The notes beneath the pieces are model-generated. The model made no database searches and had not been told where the DNA came from. It was given only the letters and a program-made list of their open reading frames with translations. Below are positions 12,700 to 23,600 of a stretch of 64,000 nt of DNA, in pieces. The position numbers and the translations under genes were made by a program. This DNA is from Sthenelais limicola (Eukaryota; Annelida; Polychaeta; Phyllodocida; Sigalionidae): assembly GCA_942159475.1 (NCBI GenBank), contig OW804098.1, positions 78,795,178-78,859,177 on the forward strand, in the 5' to 3' direction. Numbering within the stretch: position 1 is the stretch's first letter; each line of letters starts with the position of its first letter.

Positions 12700-12946
12700 C
12701 TGACAGCTGTGGAGGTTGTGACTTAAGTGACTGCGTGTGGGGTGTCAGAGCCTTCCCTCAAAGTCGCACTTGTAGAGTAAGTGACCCTCGACCTGGTGGA
12801 CAGTCTACCCAATTGAGCCTACGGCCAGCACTCTCCCCTGGGTTGGGGGCGGCTGTGGTATAGTCAAAATCCTTGCCGACCATGGGATTCGATACCACAA
12901 CCTCCCGACCAAGAGTCCTAAGCTCTACCACCTGAGCTAAGGAGGC
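12700..12946 (-). mobile_element. tRNA-derived SINE (Lys-like head)
   Basis: On the minus strand 12946-12875 is a 72-nt tRNA-like head: TTAGCTCAGGTGGTAGAGC fits the A box and D arm, ACTCTTGG gives a CTT-like anticodon region, and GGTATCGAATCCC fits the B box. The acceptor stem keeps five pairs of seven. A GC-rich body follows to about 12700 and perhaps to 12400. Such a head joined to an unrelated body is the layout of a tRNA-derived SINE. The left limit and tail are not resolved. Confidence 0.65.
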
Positions 12947-13153
12947 CGGTTCCTTTTATCATTATTGTTATTGTAACAAATTGTTGGAGCTCACCAATAC
13001 TCACTTACCCTTCAAAAACTTATATGAATTGTATAATACTAGTCGGTAAACCACTTTCACCTCATCCCATCTCATCACATTAATTCACATATCTACACAT
13101 ACTCACGCTAAATCTCTAATTAGTGGACCCTGTATTCTCAGGCTATTAATGTA

Positions 13154-13174
13154 TTTTTTTTTTTTTTTTTTTTT
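13154..13174. repeat. Poly-T run (21 nt)
   Basis: An uninterrupted T run. On the minus strand it would be a poly-A stretch about 400 bp downstream of the LINE fragment ending at 13570. Confidence 0.9.
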
Positions 13175-13569
13175 ATTTCATTTGGAAGGCCAGTTACATT
13201 AAATTAAATTGATAAGATGTATCTATAAAGAAAAGACGCAAGTGAGCCCTACCCGGGTGTCTTAGTGCGTTGCCTTAGGAGACCATAGGGGTCGAACATG
13301 TTTTACAATCACCGAAATGTGACTAAGTCAGTAAAGAAAATAATAAAAGAAAATAAAACAATCCAGTCCATCAAACTTTGACTTACTCTTTTCACCTTAT
13401 ATACGGATAATTTATTTTCTGGTGAGGTAAGAGCATCACAATAATCATATACTGGATAATTATATGAAGAATTATAACCTCCATTAGAGGGTTGATACGA
13501 CTTATCTTAGACGTGTACAACATAAAGAAAACAAAAAACATACGATTGGATATCAAAGTTGGGATACTT

Positions 13570-13970
13570 TCAACCAGGGTTATCAGTGTTATAGTTCTCC
13601 CAGTATTTCTTTTTCACCTCTTTAATAAAGGTCTCTCTATCTCGTTCCAACCTTAGCTGTTGGGGAAGGTTATTCCATACTTGTTTACCTTTGTAAAAAA
13701 CGCTCATTCTAGCCTTTTCACTCCTCACCCTTCTCAATTTAAACATTTTGTCTTGCCTATTTCGGAGGGGCCTATCACCAGCTTCCAAAATTTCGTAGTT
13801 ATTTTGTCTGTCGAAAATCAGTTTGAGAGATGTGATTTCGGCTCTCTTTTCAAGTGGCAAGAGCCCTGAGAGCCTCACTAGTTCATGATTAGATTTGTCA
13901 TGACCAAAGGAAACTCTAAGAGCCTTGTTCCAGATTTTTTGAGGATACTCTTTAATGAATTCATCTCAAT
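13570..13970 (-). pseudogene. LINE ORF2 C-terminal fragment
   Basis: A minus-strand frame is open from about 13970 to a stop at 13570. It carries the C-terminal signature of non-LTR retrotransposon reverse transcriptases: IWNKALR near the start, then EKRAEITSLKLIFD, then a run of basic residues and VFYKGKQVWNNLPQQLR, then FIKEVKKKYWEN. The polymerase core (YADD) lies upstream and is missing or interrupted. The frame is broken at 13970, where a 29-bp sequence that recurs at 14959-14987 begins a 1-kb interruption. Confidence 0.75.
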
Positions 13971-14987
13971 TCCGTATTGAAATCTTAAAAAGAACTTCCA
14001 AGACTGTAATTATATAAGCTTTTTTTTAATAAGTTTTCAGGGCACAACGAAAATCACCCTTAATGAGTGAGAGTGTACGAAATATGTAATACCTAAACTT
14101 GAATAAAAATTTGTTTAAAAAAAATTCGATCCACATTATTTTCAAAATAAAAAGATATTCTCTAAGGTGGACATACGGGGTACTAAAATTTAATTAAAGT
14201 TGCATACCCTTACTACTTGCACGAACGTCTATATCTACTTATGAGCAACAAAACAACGTTTAAATCATGGAGATCCGAGCAAAAACGTCGGAGTTCACGA
14301 TCTAAGATTACCCTATCAGATTGCACGATTTGGCTCTTTGTTATGTATCTATAGTATAGATACCAACGTAACACTTTTTTAATTGCATTGTGTTATATGC
14401 TGCAACTATGTAGGAAATAAATTGCTCGTAATTTTAGGTATAATGTCATTCCCTGATACGTTGGAATCAGTACTACCATTTCAACAATTCTTGGTTGTCT
14501 GGTTTTGATATATCAATCATTACGGTATTCGACGTTTCCAAAATAGTTTGAGTCATTGTGAAAAGCACGGACTTGTTAAACATAACATCTATTTTTCATC
14601 TATACAAATGCGAGTTTGACATACCAATATTAAGCCAAAATATTCAAATTTCAAACACCCTTAAAAAAGGGTAGACAGATAAAATGTTATTTAAGGATAT
14701 TCAACCCTGGCTCACGCCTTAATGTTTTCCAGGCTGAAATAATATCCGAAGATTTACTGATGCAAACTGCAAAAATCGACTGAAATAAGTTCCCGTCCAT
14801 TAAATATGACCTGCGCATGATATAATTGACACATTAGATTAGATTAGAAGATATTAAAGGACATTTGTAGACTTGCTATTAGCTATTCGACGTAAGCAAG
14901 GAATCATTAGCATAGCACATCACGGAAAACGCAGCGGAAAGCCTACACTTTTAACATAAGGATACTCTTTAATGAATTCATCTCAAT
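13942..14987. mobile_element. Insertion of about 1 kb flanked by a 29-bp perfect direct repeat
   Basis: A 29-bp sequence beginning AGGATACTCTTTAATGAATT and ending CATCTCAAT occurs at 13942-13970 and again, identical, at 14959-14987. The first copy is part of the LINE coding frame, so the repeat reads as a long target-site duplication made when about 990 bp inserted into the older LINE. The insert has no recognised coding region. Part of it (about 14361-14450) resembles 15098-15190 just outside, so a local duplication is an alternative. Confidence 0.55.
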
Positions 14988-15588
14988 ACACGCCGGTTAT
15001 TTCCATGTTTCCACAAATATTGCTCATTAACATTGTTTAGAATAATATTATGTCTGTACTAAATCTCCTTCAATGTGTGCAATTTTTCAATTTAGTTCCA
15101 ACGTAGCACTTTATTTTTTAACGCATTTGAATGACAGATAACACATATTCACAGACAATTTGTGCACGTAATTTAGTTTAAAATCTTAATGATAATGTCC
15201 ATATATGTATTAAGCTTCTTTGAACTCATATGTGTCAGTAAATTATTTCGGAATCCATATATTTTACCATAGATTTGACATATTCAAAGTTGTACTAAAT
15301 AGACTCATCGCTCCTTCCCTTCCCACAAGTTTCTGTTCAGAGTAGTGGCAGTCAGATTAAAGGCGTGATACTAATGTCACAAATTTATGTGTTAGACCAC
15401 CATAAAATGCATAACCATCATATTTACATAGAATAATATTATTATGCTTTCACAATATAAGAAAGTCTATTACTTGGAATATTTTAGGATGCACATGCCA
15501 ATACTTACAGTCACCTTGGACTATTACATTTAAAGTGACCAAAACAAATAATATCTCAATACACATACATTTCTAGAATTATTAACTC

Positions 15589-15594
15589 TTTATT
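15589..15594 (-). terminator. Candidate polyadenylation signal AATAAA of the Kelch gene
   Basis: On the minus strand the stop codon reads TGG-TAA-ATAAA, so AATAAA overlaps the stop. If used, it would give a very short 3' UTR. Its use is inferred. Confidence 0.4.
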
Positions 15595-15814
15595 TACCAG
15601 AGTGTCCAACGATCATGCATGGCCTGTGCCAAATGGTTGAATTGTCTGTTTGACTGTGGAACACGGACGACACAAGAGTCTATGTTGTTAAAATTTCCCA
15701 GACCAAGTGGGAATACTTGCTTCCATTTTTGTTTGCGGATGTTGTAATATTCAATGCAATCTGGCGCCTTCTCATCTGTATAATTGTAGCCGCCCAGAAC
15801 CCAAATATTGTGTC
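15594..15814 (-). CDS. Kelch gene exon 5 (terminal)
   Basis: Acceptor GTTTTAG|GACA. Encodes HNIWVLGGYNYTDEKAP, then IEYYNIRKQKWKQV, then a C-terminal segment with NNIDSCVVRV, and ends at TAA. Confidence 0.88.
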
Positions 15815-18800
15815 CTAAAACGAATGGTAAAAATAGGTATGTTATCAGTTATCCACTATTCTATTAAGGAAACCAAAGATGGGAGTGCTAAATACATGAT
15901 ACACACAGGAAAGGATATGGTGTCCTTTGACAGGGAGGAAATAGCTCAAGATTAGTCTCAGATAAAATTGATTATAATGCTTTGTGTCCATAGAAGATAA
16001 TCACAAGGAACATTGCGCGGAGAGCATTTTTTAAAAAATAGTTTATTCATGCAGGAATATACAAAAGAGTGGCCATTACCCATATCAATATGTAATATTC
16101 TCCACAATGAATATATCTATATCGCTATGTTCAATCGCTATGTTCATTAGGTTATTGGTATAATAACAGCCTACCTAGGACGACAGAGGTTGCCATACAT
16201 CTTGGCTCGAACATATTTGGCAGTGACTCGTCCCACATGCCCGTAATCTGTGTGTCTATGTTGCCCTTGGAACAATCGAACGAGGAGAGGGACCCGTCCT
16301 CCACATCTACATACTGCCTGTTCTTTTTCGTCGTCGTTACACCTGCATGAAAACAGGGCGATACAACTTACTGAATAAAATCAGTTTCAGTGGAGCCCCA
16401 GCAACTTAACTCAGCATAAGCAAGTTCACTGTTTATTAAATTGCAATTGTTGCTATCAAGAAAATGCATACCCAGTGGGAATAGGATGATATAATTCTCT
16501 GATATAAATTATTCAATTAGATTGTGGAGGTGTGTCTTTTTTATTAATGTATTTCTTGCCGACCCGAGAATGAATTAGAATGGCATCAATGTTAGTTTAG
16601 TTTGATTATCGGCAACATTATGTAGGCTATGGATATAGACTTCTTGCTCAAGCATATGCATAAGAAATCTTGAGATTTAGTTTATTCCTTACCTCCTGTA
16701 ACGTATATTTTGCCTTTGTGTTCCACCATAGTGTGTCTCTCCCTGTTGTGTGGCAGCAGACTTGTACCATGTGCCTGTGACCAGAAATCACTCTGAGCCT
16801 CGTATTGCCTGAAAAAGTAATATCATCACTGTTTCAGACTTCACCACATCGAGTTTTACTGACATATAATCATCCACTCCTCTGGGTAATTGCTGATTTT
16901 GTATTGTATATCATTGTTTATTCATTTTGATTAATATCCACAGAAGTCATTAGTAAAAAATCAATGAATAAATATGCTGTATTGAATTTTAAAATTGCAT
17001 ACCACACATATCCTACAGGTTTCTTGGTTTTTGTATCTCCCACACCTCCAGACACGAACAGCCTGCCCTCCGCCACACAAGACGCATGGTCGGCTCTAGG
17101 TTTGGGCATAGGTTTCATCTCAGTCCAGGAATCAGTCATGGGGTCATAGCATTCTACTGTGTCTGATATACTCCCTCCACGCGTCTCTCCTCCTACAACA
17201 CAAGCAAGTAAGTAGTCCTTACACGCAAGCTATATAACCTTCTATCTTTTTTTAAATATTTTGATTGGCCATTTTTATTTTTATTTTCATTAATAGCAAA
17301 AACAAACATTCCAACTATATTGAGCCTGTAAACAATGGAAGAAAATGGTTAAAATAGATGGAAATATGTAATGAAACATATATATATCAGTTCAAAATAT
17401 CCAGTATAGGAATCGTCTATAAAGTACAATATAGATGAAGGGATTTTTCGCACCTAAAGGTTTCTGATGAACATGAAACTTATTAAATGACTTATGTATA
17501 AGAATACTATAAATTTTGTAAATTTTGTAAAACCCTAATGTTAGCATGTTCATTGAAATGTTCTTTAAAACAATTTATAATATTATTTCATTGTTCAAAC
17601 ATTTTTTTTGTTAAGTTGGGCCTGGAAGAGCTTTTCGTAAAACAGAAGGCAGAACCAATTTCCATGTATAATTTGTATAACCTTGGAAATAAAAATCAGT
17701 TATATATATAAGCATCTGCCACAAGCCATTCAAGATTGACAGACCTTGTTTCTATTTGGATTTTGAGTGATTCAATTGGAAATAAATAGGCCTGACCTAC
17801 ACAGAATATCCGAGGCTTTATTGCATAGATATTTCTTGTAGTATACAAATAAGAAGTATTTAAACTAATGTCCTGACACTGTCAATTGGAATAAATGATG
17901 ATATCTCTTTGTTAATGAGATATGACTAGCTGTAAGTAGCAAGGAGCAGGGAATTTACAGGCATTCTTAAAAGCCAAACCAATAATTTTCTTTTGCAATG
18001 TGTTTGAACTGACTAAATTGGACGTAAAGCCTTCTGATAAACAAATAGAAAGCTCTGAAGCACAGTTACATGAACTTGCATGGTCATAGTGATTTGGACG
18101 CTCATACAAATATTACTTTACATAAGGTTCAAAATCTGCCTTTCCAAGGAGAGTGTGACAAGGTGTGTTGGAATATTGAACACTGTCTGCATTGTCTGAT
18201 CATTTACAAAACGAGTAATGTTCAATGTTTATTATGGTTACTTAAAGCTTATCAGTCATACATTGACATTAGTGAAGTGGAACACCAAAGGCAACATTTG
18301 CGAATCTCAGGGATACTTTTGTCTTTCCCAGCCTTATAATACGTGATTGAAGCCTAAATTGGGGCATTTAGAGTGCAAGAGGTCTTTCCTACCGCACAGC
18401 CAACAAGTTGGTCTCAGATTTCTTCTAATATGTTGATACATGATCATGATATAAGTGAGCAGAAACTGTAGGGTATTATCTGAATCAGGTGTTGTGCGGT
18501 TGCATAGGAGTTCCCCAACAATTACAGACCTCCACACAACAAGAAATATGGAGAGTCGAGTAGATTATAACAAATCTTGTGACCTCAGAGCCCTCTCATA
18601 AAGCCTGAGGACCAATTGAATGCAGACCACACTAACATTTCTATTTTAGAATACACAGCGTCCATAATGGAACGTTGAACAAAAGTTCAAGTTAGAATTA
18701 CTCCGATAGCTTGCGTAGCTTTGCATGCTTGTTTTGAAGATCATAGTGCAAGAATGGCTTTCCGCTACCCATGAAATAGAAACACATCGAAACAAAACAA

Positions 18801-19885
18801 AGTAGCAGGCTTCGAGCTCTTGATGTGTGTTTTGAATTGGTTCATTAATCCACCAATACAGCCTCTTACTATCGAAAAGGCAATCTCATTTGCCTTGCAT
18901 TTAACGAATACAATAAATATGTGATACTATTATGAATAATTTTAAGAAAGCACGATGAAGGTGTTTGGAAAATTGTCCTGGTTTCATGTCTGATGTAGGG
19001 TACATAGATTTGTTTTGATATATTGAGTATAGTTTGTGCATTTGTGAATAGATACCATTATATTTTGGCCGCAAAATACTCCACGCAGTTTCATTTAATG
19101 TTTCCCACTGGTCATATCTATAAATGGGGAAAGAGGCATAAACTTTAACTATATCAGTCTGGTTGCGCTTGTGATTAATAGGGTAGCAATCATAAGGGTA
19201 TTATATCGTCTTCATATAAACATTGCGAGCACTTCAACTTATGCCGTCACTCTTTTAAAAGCATTTTTCCTTTGACAAAAACCTAAGTCTGAATGCACTA
19301 GAGATTAATACGTTGTATGTTATAAACCAAACTATTTCATGTCCATTTGATAAGAGAAATAAATACTGGAAAAAAGTCGTAATAACAAAATAGATGAGGG
19401 CGAATTTTCTTTTCCTGTATCCTTGCAGCAGATTAATTAGTTTTGTCAAAGTAATTTATAATGAACTTTAACGTACCTGTCACGTAGATGTAGCCATCCA
19501 ATGCATCGGCTGTAAACCTACTTCTTGGTCGGATAAGAGAAGATATCCTTTGCCACTGGTTGTTCTCTGGATTGAACCTATAACAATGGCCAAGGTAGGC
19601 CCCTGATTCCAAGTTCCTTCCACCAAGGATATACAGATAATTGTCTAAAACAGCAACCCTGTAGCCAACCACATCTTTTATCTTGGTCATTGTCATGACA
19701 CTGACCCTTGGCATAAGTCTAGACTTCCTCCGGGTGTCCACTGATAAATAGTGAACTTTTGAGGTGCCAGTAGACCTGTTAAAGAGGAGGACAAAGTCAT
19801 TTGTTTCCCCTATGTTGTTGCCACAGATGGAGGCATGTGTGCTGGAGTAGCTGGAAGCTGATCCAAAACTCATAGAACTTGTCAT
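15594..19885 (-). CDS. Kelch-repeat protein gene (five exons)
   Basis: Coding exons in order are 19885-19477, 17192-17003, 16808-16693, 16342-16175 and 15814-15594, giving 367 residues. All introns are GT-AG and the junction phases agree (1, 2, 1, 1). The product has Kelch blades ending YLYILGG, YIYVTGG, RLFVSGG, KIYVTGG and NIWVLGG, with YDPMTDSW and YYNIRKQKW as the typical inter-strand turns. This predicts a beta-propeller binding domain, as in Cul3 substrate adaptors. It ends HDRWTLW, like the C-termini of several KLHL proteins. The start at 19885 is the first ATG after an in-frame stop at 19907-19909. KLHL proteins have BTB and BACK domains ahead of the propeller and none is seen here, so either they lie on an unseen upstream exon or this is a Kelch-only protein. 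Confidence 0.85.
16175..16342 (-). CDS. Kelch gene exon 4
   Basis: Acceptor CATGCAG|GTGT; donor CTAG|GTAGGC. Encodes a long basic-acidic loop (TTTKKNRQYVDVEDG) followed by EPRCMATSVVLG, so this blade has an expanded insertion. Confidence 0.88.
16693..16808 (-). CDS. Kelch gene exon 3
   Basis: Acceptor TTTTTCAG|GCAA; donor GGAG|GTAAGG. Encodes QYEAQSDFWSQ, then RERHTMVEHKGKIYVTGG, one Kelch blade. Confidence 0.88.
17003..17192 (-). CDS. Kelch gene exon 2
   Basis: Acceptor TTGTAG|GAGG; donor TGTG|GTATGC (phase 2). Encodes VECYDPMTDSWTEMKPMP, then ADHASCVAEGRLFVSGG. Confidence 0.88.
17193..19476 (-). other. Kelch gene intron 1
   Basis: A 2.3-kb intron. Open frames inside (17912-18109, 18070-18339, 18334-18537) have no domain and no consistent splice context. 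No organised repeat was seen. Confidence 0.7.
19477..19885 (-). CDS. Kelch gene exon 1
   Basis: Encodes MTSSMSFGSASS, a divergent first blade and a good second blade (VAVLDNYLYILGG, then CYRFNPENNQW). The donor is ACAG|GTACGT. An acceptor within the first few codons cannot be excluded, in which case the shown ATG would not be the start. Confidence 0.8.
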
Positions 19886-20511
19886 TATATGTGTCAAATA
19901 TACAAATTACAAATATAGAGGGATGTTTTACACGCGCCTGCTCTACTTTGGCCAAGGTTAGACCAGAAATAATGTATGTCTATATCAATAATTCCGTTGT
20001 AATATCTTCTGTGGTACAATTGACTCTTTCCTAGTTACACCTTACAATGAAACATTCCTTTCTGGGCACTTCCTACATTTAGTCTCTTACAGAACATTTC
20101 AAGTCAAGGATTTGCAGAAGTGTGTAGATTTCTATAATCAGAACTAGGGCCTTTTGTTGCTCAAATTGATTCTGCAGAATTCCTCTCTGCACAGCTAGTT
20201 CAGAATCCCTAACTACATGCAAAGGTCCTTTCCTGGATGACAGGATTTTGGCAGAGTGCAGTGCTGTCTTGGAGTTATATTGGTATACTTCTTATGTTTT
20301 CCTATTCTGTGAGGCCATCAGATAGTCCGTTGAAAGGAACCACCTCCAAAAACTGCACCTAAAAAGCACAATTGTATTTGTTAAACTATATCAACATGAC
20401 AATATACAGTTTAAAATTATAAGCACTGGCATAAGTAGTAAATTACATCAAGGTTTATACCTGGCGGGGACTTTAGCTGACCAATAGCATCACTTACTCT
20501 TGGTGCACACT

Positions 20512-20660
20512 GAAGTATCCAGGGGCTGTAACAACCTTAGACTAAACATATTAATAACCCCCATTTCGGGCCAGCTGGTGCAATGTTTGTGTATAATCTG
20601 TCGGCTTCGCCGTGGGTTTATTCACCAAATAGGGCACCAGCAGCCGCCACACCTTTGGGG
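20512..20660 (+). repeat. Dispersed hairpin family, copy 3 (forward orientation)
   Basis: Carries CAGGGGCTGTAACAACCTTAG, AACCCCCATTTCGGGCC, GCTGGTGCAATGTTTG, CGGCTTCGCCGTGGG and GGGCACCAGCAG in family order. The central CGGCTTCGCCG is the loop of the foldback. Confidence 0.8.
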
Positions 20661-20699
20661 ATATACATCTAGCTTGATTGTCACCCTCCTGGCTACAGT

Positions 20700-23600
20700 A
20701 CATGGTGTTAAAAGAATGCAAATCAATGTGTTGCATCAGTGGCAATATATATATTATGTTGCTAAAACTGGTAAATGTATTCCTCCAGAGGAATGCGGAA
20801 TATGTTGTTTTGGAATGTACTTAGGGTTATATGACACGTGCGACGATTGAGGATTCCCTACTACTCTTCAGTATATCAATTGGGACACACTCCAATGCAA
20901 CTGAAGTATCCCCTCAATTGACAGTGAAATTCAAAATGCCCTTAATAAGTAACTGGGTGTCTCTAGAAGGAACGTGTTGGCCTGCTGAAGGAATTAGCAA
21001 TGGTATAGAGGTGAAAGAAAGGCGCAATGTTACCATAACCTGGAACAGGATCAAAACCTAAATTGATGGTGTCAAGTACAAAACCGATAACTCGGATCAC
21101 TTTCCGCGCTCTCCTCCAAAGGCTCTGTACTTTTAATTGTCCCATAGAATTTATATATGGGGCTTGTCTTCCTAGTGACGTAATTTATGTACAAAAACGA
21201 TTGTCGCCGCTACCCACCCCCTCCCCACCACACACATGTATACACCATGTCGAGTAAACATAGCCGATTCCTTTGGAATAACATGGGAAAAATAGCAAGT
21301 AAAGAAATCAATGTACGGAGTTGTTCGGATTGGTCGCTGCCAAACGCAGTACTCTAACAAACAAAAGGCTGAAAGGAGAGACGGTTAGCTTTAACCAGCG
21401 CTATAGCTCTGCTTTAACTATATATCTCGAGGCATGCACTTCCCAACAACAAAGCCAATATCACCTTGATATCTGTGTTAGATCTATAGGGCAGGAGACA
21501 ATTGCTCCCTTAAGCAAGGGCAATTACTAACCCATAAGAGTCAAGTGTATATGAGAATGGTGAGAAAACAAATAAGAAGGACATGTAGAAACAGTTTTAA
21601 GAAAAATAAGGAATGCCGTTTCAATCACAATGAAATTAATGCATTTGCAAAGGAGAATAAGCATGCTATTGTATCCTTGGCTGTTATGTGCCACAAGCTT
21701 CAACCGCCCCGCCCCACCACCACCATAAAATAATCCGAGGCTACACCTGAGTAAATCTGTTGTTTTTTATTCTCACAAGCAGTACTGTTACTCAAAACAA
21801 GTCTATGCTGACCAGCTTAGCATGAATTAAAACTAAATCTAACAATGTGTAACATTGATAACACCATGAGAACGTTCAGCAATACGACTTTGATGTTCAA
21901 ATTTACCCCCTTGTAAAATGTTTTAAATCTCAAATATTTAAACCAAGTTTTATCAAATCTCCACTTTTTCGTGCTTATGAAAGGCACTCTAGATACATTA
22001 AACGCAACGTTAGAGATTATAATCGCCAGAGATTGACTCGGTGTTAAAGCCCGTCTTTTCCATGGTCCTATTTACAAAGCATGTAGCTCATGCAACAATT
22101 AACACCTTTTATCTTGGCACGCTATTATGAAAGCTAGAACGCACAACTACAGCAGATTAATATTCAAGTACATATTCCATACATGTACTGTTTGGTATAA
22201 TCAAAATATAAAATTGGATAATGATGCATTGTTTCATACACACGTTCTAAGCAGAGTTACAGGGCCCGAATCGTTTTCAGTGATTCAAATTATTTGGTTT
22301 TGGTCTGAGTTATATTTGTGTATCCCCCCCCCCCCACCCCGGGGCTTTGAACAAAAACATTTCAAATAGACCATGAAATATAATTTTACTCTTTAATCCC
22401 TCTTTTTAATCAGAAAATGTCATAATAATAACCGTACTTCCGCAAACAAATCATTCTTTATTATCTTCAAATTAAACTTTAAAATTATCCTGAGTTTAGG
22501 AACCCAAGAAGATTGTTTCTGTATAACACCAATGACTTGGGATCTAAACTATATACTTGAGGGGGATATTAAATTATTCGGCACATCCGACCTTACACAC
22601 ACAATTCCATATATATAATGCATACATACATCATAAAGCCTTGTGAATAGAGACGCCATAATTTTACTAAGCACTCGTAATAACGAATGAATAGAGTTTA
22701 TAAATGTGTTGACAGTAAGGATTAAATGTCTTACACCTTTTACTCATAAGGGAAATATTGCCAGGATTTGGCACCATAACAAATCAAAAATATTTTGACA
22801 AGCTAAAAACAAACACCTACCTTTGTTGAATCACTTAAACATGTCCTTCTCCGACCATTTCTTTTGTTGTGTTCTCCTCGGATATCCTTTCGTTTCAATA
22901 GCCTCTAAAGGCCGTTACCCTGTCTTTTTCTTAGGTTAAATTTCCACCAGTTCGACTGCGAAGACTTCCTTGGGACACATAATATATATTGCGATTGGTA
23001 ATTAGATGATCGTATATAACGACCTGGTATATCCTATCTAACGTCAGAATATGTGTACATACTGGTACATGTATAAGTGTATATGTATATCCAATTGTTG
23101 AAGGAGTTAAGCTATCCCCGGGGTATGTCAGTGTACACTAATCAGAGGTAACAAATAAGATCAATGGATAGAGCGTTAGGTGGTGTGAGGCAGGCTCTAG
23201 ACTCCCACATTAGAGTTCCTTAAGCCAATTGAGGCCCGGTTATTAGTTCTGAACGTTCTTCGAACGGCGTAAGCTTGAAGCGGCAAGCTTTCAATGTCTT
23301 GTAAGTTGTATATTGCATTGAGGCATCAAAACTTGTAAGTATTTAAAGCTTTCAGATGAACGTGAGTCATGTAAACGGGAATTACGAACTACATATAACC
23401 CGGGGAAGAAATTCACATATATATGATCTTGCTTGCTGCTCTTTGCAGCGCAGTAAATATGAACAATCCCAATTCTCAATTCACCGAGCATATGTACATT
23501 AAACTAATCATATATATCGTTACTTACAATTGGGGAAGTCGATCTGACATTTTAGTGTTAACTAGAAATAGCACTTCCCTGGTTACTATACACACATGTA

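Noticed and set aside
20082..20291. Seventy-codon minus-strand open frame just upstream of Kelch exon 1 (contains SKTALHSAKILSSRKGPLH)
   Set aside because: It has stops at both ends, is not in frame with the Kelch exon, contains no ATG start and shows no BACK or BTB motif. An acceptor TTTTTAG|GTGC near 20358 leads to a stop within 14 codons.
23160..23240. A-box-like word ATGGATAGAGCG suggesting a tRNA or SINE
   Set aside because: No B box at the right distance and no foldable acceptor stem.
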